From: Pseudooceanicola aestuarii
GTDB lineage: Bacteria > Pseudomonadota > Alphaproteobacteria > Rhodobacterales > Rhodobacteraceae
NCBI RefSeq assembly: GCF_010614805.1
Contig: NZ_JAAFZC010000004.1
Coordinates: forward strand, 110,145 to 174,144
DNA length: 64,000 nucleotides
Reading direction: 5' to 3'
In this document: piece by piece, positions 62,557 through 64,000 of the stretch
Layout: each line of letters starts with the position of its first letter
How positions within the stretch are numbered: position 1 is the first letter of the stretch
Position numbers and translations under genes: made by a program
The notes under the pieces: model-generated
What the model was told of the DNA's origin: nothing
What the model saw: the letters and a program-made list of their open reading frames with translations, nothing else
Databases searched by the model: none

Positions 62557-63000
62557 ATGCAGCAGACCAACGTGATCTCGGGCGCGGTCCTGACGATCTT
62601 CGGGATCGCCATGATGATGTGGTTCATACCCGCACAGATCGAAGAGGGACCAGAGGGCATGATGTCGCCCAGACTGGTGCCACAGATGATGATGGGGGCG
62701 ATCACGCTTTTGTCCATCGCGCTTGTGCTGACAAACTTGCGCGGATTGGCACAGGCGGAACACAGATCGCCGATTTCCCATGCGGAACTGGTGTCACTGG
62801 CCAAGCACGCAGCGGTCTTTGCCATCGCGGTAACGTTGTTCCTCCTGGGCTCGCCCTTGTTGGCCGGGGTCGCGCTGATCGGGGGGATGCTGCTGGCCCT
62901 TGGCGAACGGCGGCCTCTAGTCCTGATCGGAATGCCCGCGCTTATCCTTCTTGGTACCTGGCTCCTGTTCTACAAGGTGCTTGGCACCGCGATCGTCTGA
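62557..63000 (+). CDS. tctB: Second TTT small permease TctB
   Basis: A 147-aa protein with four hydrophobic segments and GMMSPRLVPQMMMGAITLL, the TctB pattern. ATG 62557 follows AAGGGAGGG. It is divergent from the LysR gene and 7 bp before tctA. No tctC lies between LysR and tctB; the binding-protein gene may be beyond the window end. Confidence 0.85.
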   Translation: MQQTNVISGAVLTIFGIAMMMWFIPAQIEEGPEGMMSPRLVPQMMMGAITLLSIALVLTNLRGLAQAEHRSPISHAELVSLAKHAAVFAIAVTLFLLGSPLLAGVALIGGMLLALGERRPLVLIGMPALILLGTWLLFYKVLGTAIV

Positions 63001-63007
63001 GGGTGTC

Positions 63008-64000
63008 ATGCAGGATCTGATTGCCGGTTTCGCCGATATCCTCAATTTCGGCACGATGTTCTGGATCGCCGTGGGCGTGACCCTGGGCTACGTTCTGGGC
63101 GCCATGCCCGGTCTGGGCAAGGCGACGGGGGTCGCGGTCTCGATCCCGCTGACCTTCTATCTGGAACCGATCGCCGCCATAGCCATGCTGATCGGTATCG
63201 CCAAAGGCTCCACCGCAGGCAGCGCGGTCTCCGCGATCCTCCTCAACACGCCGGGAGAGCCGTCATCGGCGCCCACCGCGCTGGACGGTTATCCGATGGC
63301 GCGGCAGGGCAAGGCGCAGAAGGCGCTCAAGATGGGGTTGTTCGCCTCGGTCATCGGGGATTTCCTGTCCACGCTGGTGCTGATCGCGCTGGCCGCGCCC
63401 CTTGCCGCCTATGCGCTGCTGATCGGCCCGGTGGAGCTTTGCGCCATATTGCTGTTTTCCCTGACCTTCATCGGCGGGTTGTCGGGCAAATCCCTGATCA
63501 AGGGATTGATTGCTGCCGCCTTCGGCATCTTTTTCGCGACGATCGGGCTGGAGGCCGAGACCTTCATCCCGCGCATGACCCTCGGTCTGCTGGAGCTGGA
63601 CGAGGGGATATCCCTGGTCCCGATGGCCATCGGGATGTTGGCCGTGGGCGAAATGATGATCCAGGCCGGGAACATGCGGCGCCTGGATGCCGAAACCGCG
63701 ACCATGACCGAAAGCCCGAACCGCGCGGATCGGATCGTGACCTGGGCGGAATGGCGGCGCTGCCTGCCGGTAATCGGGCGGGGGACGCTGATCGGCTCGA
63801 CCGTCGGGCTGTTGCCGGGGCTGGGAGCCAGCGTCGCGTCCTTCCTGTCCTACGGCGTCACGCAGCGCATGTCCGACGACCCCGAGAGTTTCGGCACCGG
63901 CCGGATCGAGGGGATCGCCGCCGCCGAAAGCGCGGATAACGCGGTGGTGCCGTCCAGCCTTGTGCCTCTGTTTGCGCTTGGCATTCCGGGAAGTGTCATC
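63008..64000 (+). CDS. tctA: Second TTT large permease TctA (cut by window end)
   Basis: An open frame of 331 codons from ATG 63008 to the last base, with no stop. It opens MQDLIAGFADILNFGTMF and carries LGAMPGLGKATGVAVSIPLTF, GSAVSAILLNTPGEPSSAP, GLLPGLGASVASFLSYG and ALGIPGS, the TctA hallmarks. A full TctA is about 500 aa, so about one third is missing. It is distinct from the TctA at 36778-38259. Confidence 0.92.
   Translation, partial: MQDLIAGFADILNFGTMFWIAVGVTLGYVLGAMPGLGKATGVAVSIPLTFYLEPIAAIAMLIGIAKGSTAGSAVSAILLNTPGEPSSAPTALDGYPMARQGKAQKALKMGLFASVIGDFLSTLVLIALAAPLAAYALLIGPVELCAILLFSLTFIGGLSGKSLIKGLIAAAFGIFFATIGLEAETFIPRMTLGLLELDEGISLVPMAIGMLAVGEMMIQAGNMRRLDAETATMTESPNRADRIVTWAEWRRCLPVIGRGTLIGSTVGLLPGLGASVASFLSYGVTQRMSDDPESFGTGRIEGIAAAESADNAVVPSSLVPLFALGIPGSVI

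Noticed and set aside
1..64000. Insertion sequences, CRISPR arrays, tRNA or rRNA genes
   Set aside because: No transposase, regularly spaced repeat, cloverleaf or rRNA-like sequence was recognised on reading; a tRNA scan would settle the last point.

Overview
The window looks like part of a large extrachromosomal replicon (plasmid or chromid) of a Rhodobacterales-type alphaproteobacterium (Roseobacter/Paracoccus group). Evidence: a repA-repB-repC module at about 57.9-61.6 kb with two identical 16-bp parS-like palindromes, high GC and tight ATGA-type gene overlaps, and a cargo dominated by TRAP, tripartite tricarboxylate (TTT) and ABC uptake systems, each with catabolic enzymes and its own regulator. 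No rRNA, tRNA, CRISPR array or insertion sequence was seen.

Layout. (1) 1-8987: a one-direction carbohydrate operon: phosphotriesterase-like hydrolase (cut by the window start), creatininase-family hydrolase, RpiR regulator, then after two AT-rich palindromes a ribose-type ABC importer, an FGGY kinase and a KDPGal-type aldolase. (2) 9083-36574: a catabolic island. A leftward operon holds the TRAP large permease, two Baeyer-Villiger-type monooxygenases, two SDR dehydrogenases, a GMC oxidoreductase and an HSL-type esterase. Divergent from it are TRAP dctP and dctQ and a carboxymuconolactone decarboxylase-like gene. A LysR gene, an aldehyde dehydrogenase, a PcaIJ-type CoA transferase and an IclR regulator follow, then two more dctP paralogues, an epoxide hydrolase, and an acyl-CoA carboxylase operon with two carboxyltransferases, a free biotin carrier, a biotin carboxylase and a CaiB-type CoA transferase. 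The enzyme set resembles an alcohol to ketone to ester/lactone to hydroxyacid to acyl-CoA route for an alicyclic or terpenoid-like substrate (inference). (3) 36778-41005: a TTT transporter (tctCBA) and divergent LysR gene.

(4) 41174-42925: a CesT-like small protein followed by an unrecognised 422-aa protein, the arrangement of a type III secretion chaperone and its effector, with no secretion apparatus in the window. This is the best candidate for something undescribed. (5) 43378-54670: an M81 (MlrC-like) metallohydrolase, a complete Dpp/Opp-type ABC importer, and on the other strand a HisD-like dehydrogenase, an Asp/Glu racemase-family protein and a CuyA/D-cysteine desulfhydrase-like PLP enzyme, with a divergent LysR gene. 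(6) 54760-57328: a MarR regulator and a TonB-dependent receptor. (7) 57928-61584: repABC; the RepC C-terminus appears replaced by sequence reading through parS into the antisense strand of the next gene. (8) 61442-64000: a LysR gene divergent from a second TTT locus (tctB, tctA cut by the window end).

Two recurring patterns stand out. All six complete periplasmic binding-protein genes are followed by a strong GC hairpin without a U-tract, apparently setting binding-protein levels above the downstream genes. A 15-bp element containing TTATGCATAA lies upstream of two dctP genes, with a partial copy in the LysR/aldehyde dehydrogenase intergenic region, suggesting shared control of the island.
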